Part shown: in pieces, positions 5,901 to 6,754 of the stretch | Position numbering within the stretch: position 1 is the stretch's first letter | Layout: every line of letters begins with the position of its first letter | Source of the DNA: an uncultured Prevotellaceae bacterium | GTDB taxonomy: Bacteria; Bacteroidota; Bacteroidia; Bacteroidales; Bacteroidaceae | Assembly: GCA_946187025.1 (NCBI GenBank) | Contig: CAMHPM010000085.1 | Location: 1-6,754 of the forward strand | Length of the DNA stretch: 6,754 nt | Reading direction: 5' to 3' | Position numbers and translations under genes: made by a program | The notes under the pieces: generated by a model | What the model was told of the DNA's origin: nothing | The model's database searches: none | What the model saw: only the letters and a program-made list of their open reading frames with translations

Positions 5901-6686
5901 ATGAAACAGAGATTCTCGATGATGCGTACCGCCATCATTTGTATTACATGTGGTGCAATCAGCTTAACCAGTTGCACCGACGACAACAAGCCTGCAGCCA
6001 ATCCTGCAGAAGATTCAAGCCAATTTGTGACACTGACCACAGCAGTGCCCGATGCAATTCTTGAGATTCGGTACTTTGGCACCTACAATTTTGTCGGCAC
6101 CCGCATCGATGGCTACGAACAACCTACCGCACTGCTCACCCGCCAGGCGGCCGACTCGCTGCGAGCCGTGAGCGACGACGTGAAAAGACTGGGCTACCGA
6201 CTGAAGATTTACGACGCCTACCGTCCGCAATGCGCTGTCGATCACTTCGTGCGTTGGGCAGCCGATACGGCCGACACACTGATGAAGGATTATTTCTATC
6301 CCGACCTCGACAAGAGCGTGCTCTTCGACCAGGAATATATCATGGAAAAGAGCGGCCACACCCGTGGCTCGACCATCGACCTCACACTCTTCGACATGGC
6401 CAGCGAGAAGGAACTCGACATGGGTGGCACATTCGACTGGTTCGGTCCTGAGAGCCATCCCGACTTCTGCGGCAACCCCGACACGGGAGAATACACCGGC
6501 GACAACAGCAAGTCGCCCGCACAGCGTAGCATCACCCCCGAGCAGTTCGAGCACCGCATGATACTGCGCACCGCCATGATGCGCCACGGATTCAAGCCGC
6601 TGTCGTCGGAGTGGTGGCACTTCACACTGGCCAACGAGCCATTCCCCGACACCTACTTCACATTCCATGTAAAGCAGTTGAACTGA
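5901..6686 (+). CDS. VanX-type D-Ala-D-Ala dipeptidase lipoprotein
   Basis: A 261-residue peptidase of family M15D, which hydrolyses D-alanyl-D-alanine to two D-Ala. The N-terminus (MKQRF, hydrophobic stretch, then LTSC) is a lipoprotein signal with lipid-modified Cys25. The residues after it, TDDN, are acidic as in Bacteroidetes lipoprotein export signals, so surface exposure is possible. The catalytic domain shows YDAYRP (104-109, with the transition-state Arg108), SGHTRGSTIDL (151-161, zinc ligands His153 and Asp160) and EWWHF (237-241, catalytic Glu237 and zinc ligand His240). All key residues are present, so the enzyme is probably active. VanX itself is about 200 residues; the extra length is signal plus a linker. 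No vanH or ligase gene is near, so this is more likely cell-wall peptide scavenging or turnover than vancomycin resistance. Position 69 bp after the phosphatase gene suggests possible co-transcription. Confidence 0.9.
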   Translation: MKQRFSMMRTAIICITCGAISLTSCTDDNKPAANPAEDSSQFVTLTTAVPDAILEIRYFGTYNFVGTRIDGYEQPTALLTRQAADSLRAVSDDVKRLGYRLKIYDAYRPQCAVDHFVRWAADTADTLMKDYFYPDLDKSVLFDQEYIMEKSGHTRGSTIDLTLFDMASEKELDMGGTFDWFGPESHPDFCGNPDTGEYTGDNSKSPAQRSITPEQFEHRMILRTAMMRHGFKPLSSEWWHFTLANEPFPDTYFTFHVKQLN

Positions 6687-6754
6687 ACATGCACTCATAA
6701 ATCAGGTAATCGGCAACCGCAGTACCGGAAGTATCATAGTCGAAAAGCTGACCA
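6658..6754 (-). CDS. Possible C-terminus of a convergent gene
   Basis: On the minus strand one frame is open from the window edge (first full codon 6753-6751) to a TGA at 6660-6658. It begins GQLFDYDTSGTAVADYLIYE, which reads like protein. It would overlap the end of the dipeptidase gene by 29 bp. A plus-strand frame here is also open, so the call is weak and no family is recognised. No terminator is visible in 6687-6754. Confidence 0.2.
   Translation of the reverse strand, partial: GQLFDYDTSGTAVADYLIYECMFSSTALHGM

Noticed and set aside
5901..6686. Vancomycin-resistance cluster
   Set aside because: Only a VanX-type enzyme is present, as a lipoprotein, with no vanH, ligase, vanR or vanS neighbours in the window.
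6015..6698. 227-codon minus-strand open frame opposite the dipeptidase
   Set aside because: Long antisense frames are common under GC-biased genes; the plus strand shows every M15D catalytic motif.
1..6754. CRISPR arrays, tRNA genes, insertion sequences or recombinase genes
   Set aside because: No regularly spaced repeats, cloverleaf-like sequence or transposase/recombinase frame was seen on either strand.

Overview
The window looks like chromosomal DNA from a Bacteroidales bacterium of the Prevotellaceae/Muribaculaceae/Bacteroidaceae type. Start codons lack Shine-Dalgarno sequences and sit behind A-rich leaders. Two intergenic sites match the Bacteroidetes promoter form TTTG-N20-TAnnTTTG exactly. 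A large exported protein ends in the GxYIVxGKKxxIK-type tail common in Prevotella-like secreted proteins, and a lipoprotein carries acidic residues just after its lipobox cysteine. The genus cannot be fixed from the sequence.

Layout. Positions 1-1220 (minus strand) hold the start of a sugar nucleotidyltransferase gene and, upstream of it with a 4-bp ATGA overlap, a GHMP-family sugar kinase. The kinase resembles plant galacturonokinase more than ordinary galactokinase. The pair would phosphorylate a free sugar, probably a uronic acid, at C1 and then activate it to an NDP-sugar. Positions 1221-1724 are a divergent control region. It contains a minus-strand promoter with a near-palindrome over its -7 box, an 11-bp tandem duplication in the leader, a short open stretch that may be a gene remnant, and a plus-strand promoter enclosed by a perfect 13-bp inverted repeat.

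Positions 1725-5831 (plus) encode a 1368-residue exported multidomain protein. Around a tyrosine-phosphatase domain with an HCxxGxDRTG active site it has beta-rich carbohydrate-binding-like modules, a ricin-like module and a C-terminal tail suggestive of type IX secretion sorting. Positions 5901-6686 (plus) encode a VanX-type D-Ala-D-Ala dipeptidase lipoprotein with all expected zinc and catalytic residues. The last 68 bases hold no clear gene, but a minus-strand frame is open to the window edge.

How they fit. The left operon is a probable sugar-salvage pair in the cytoplasm. The right pair, an exported phosphatase and a surface or periplasmic dipeptidase, acts outside the cytoplasm and may be co-transcribed. 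The observation most worth testing is that the phosphatase promoter lies inside a possible invertible segment (1608-1712), which would make the large exported protein phase-variable. No recombinase gene is present in the window, so this is inference from the repeat geometry.
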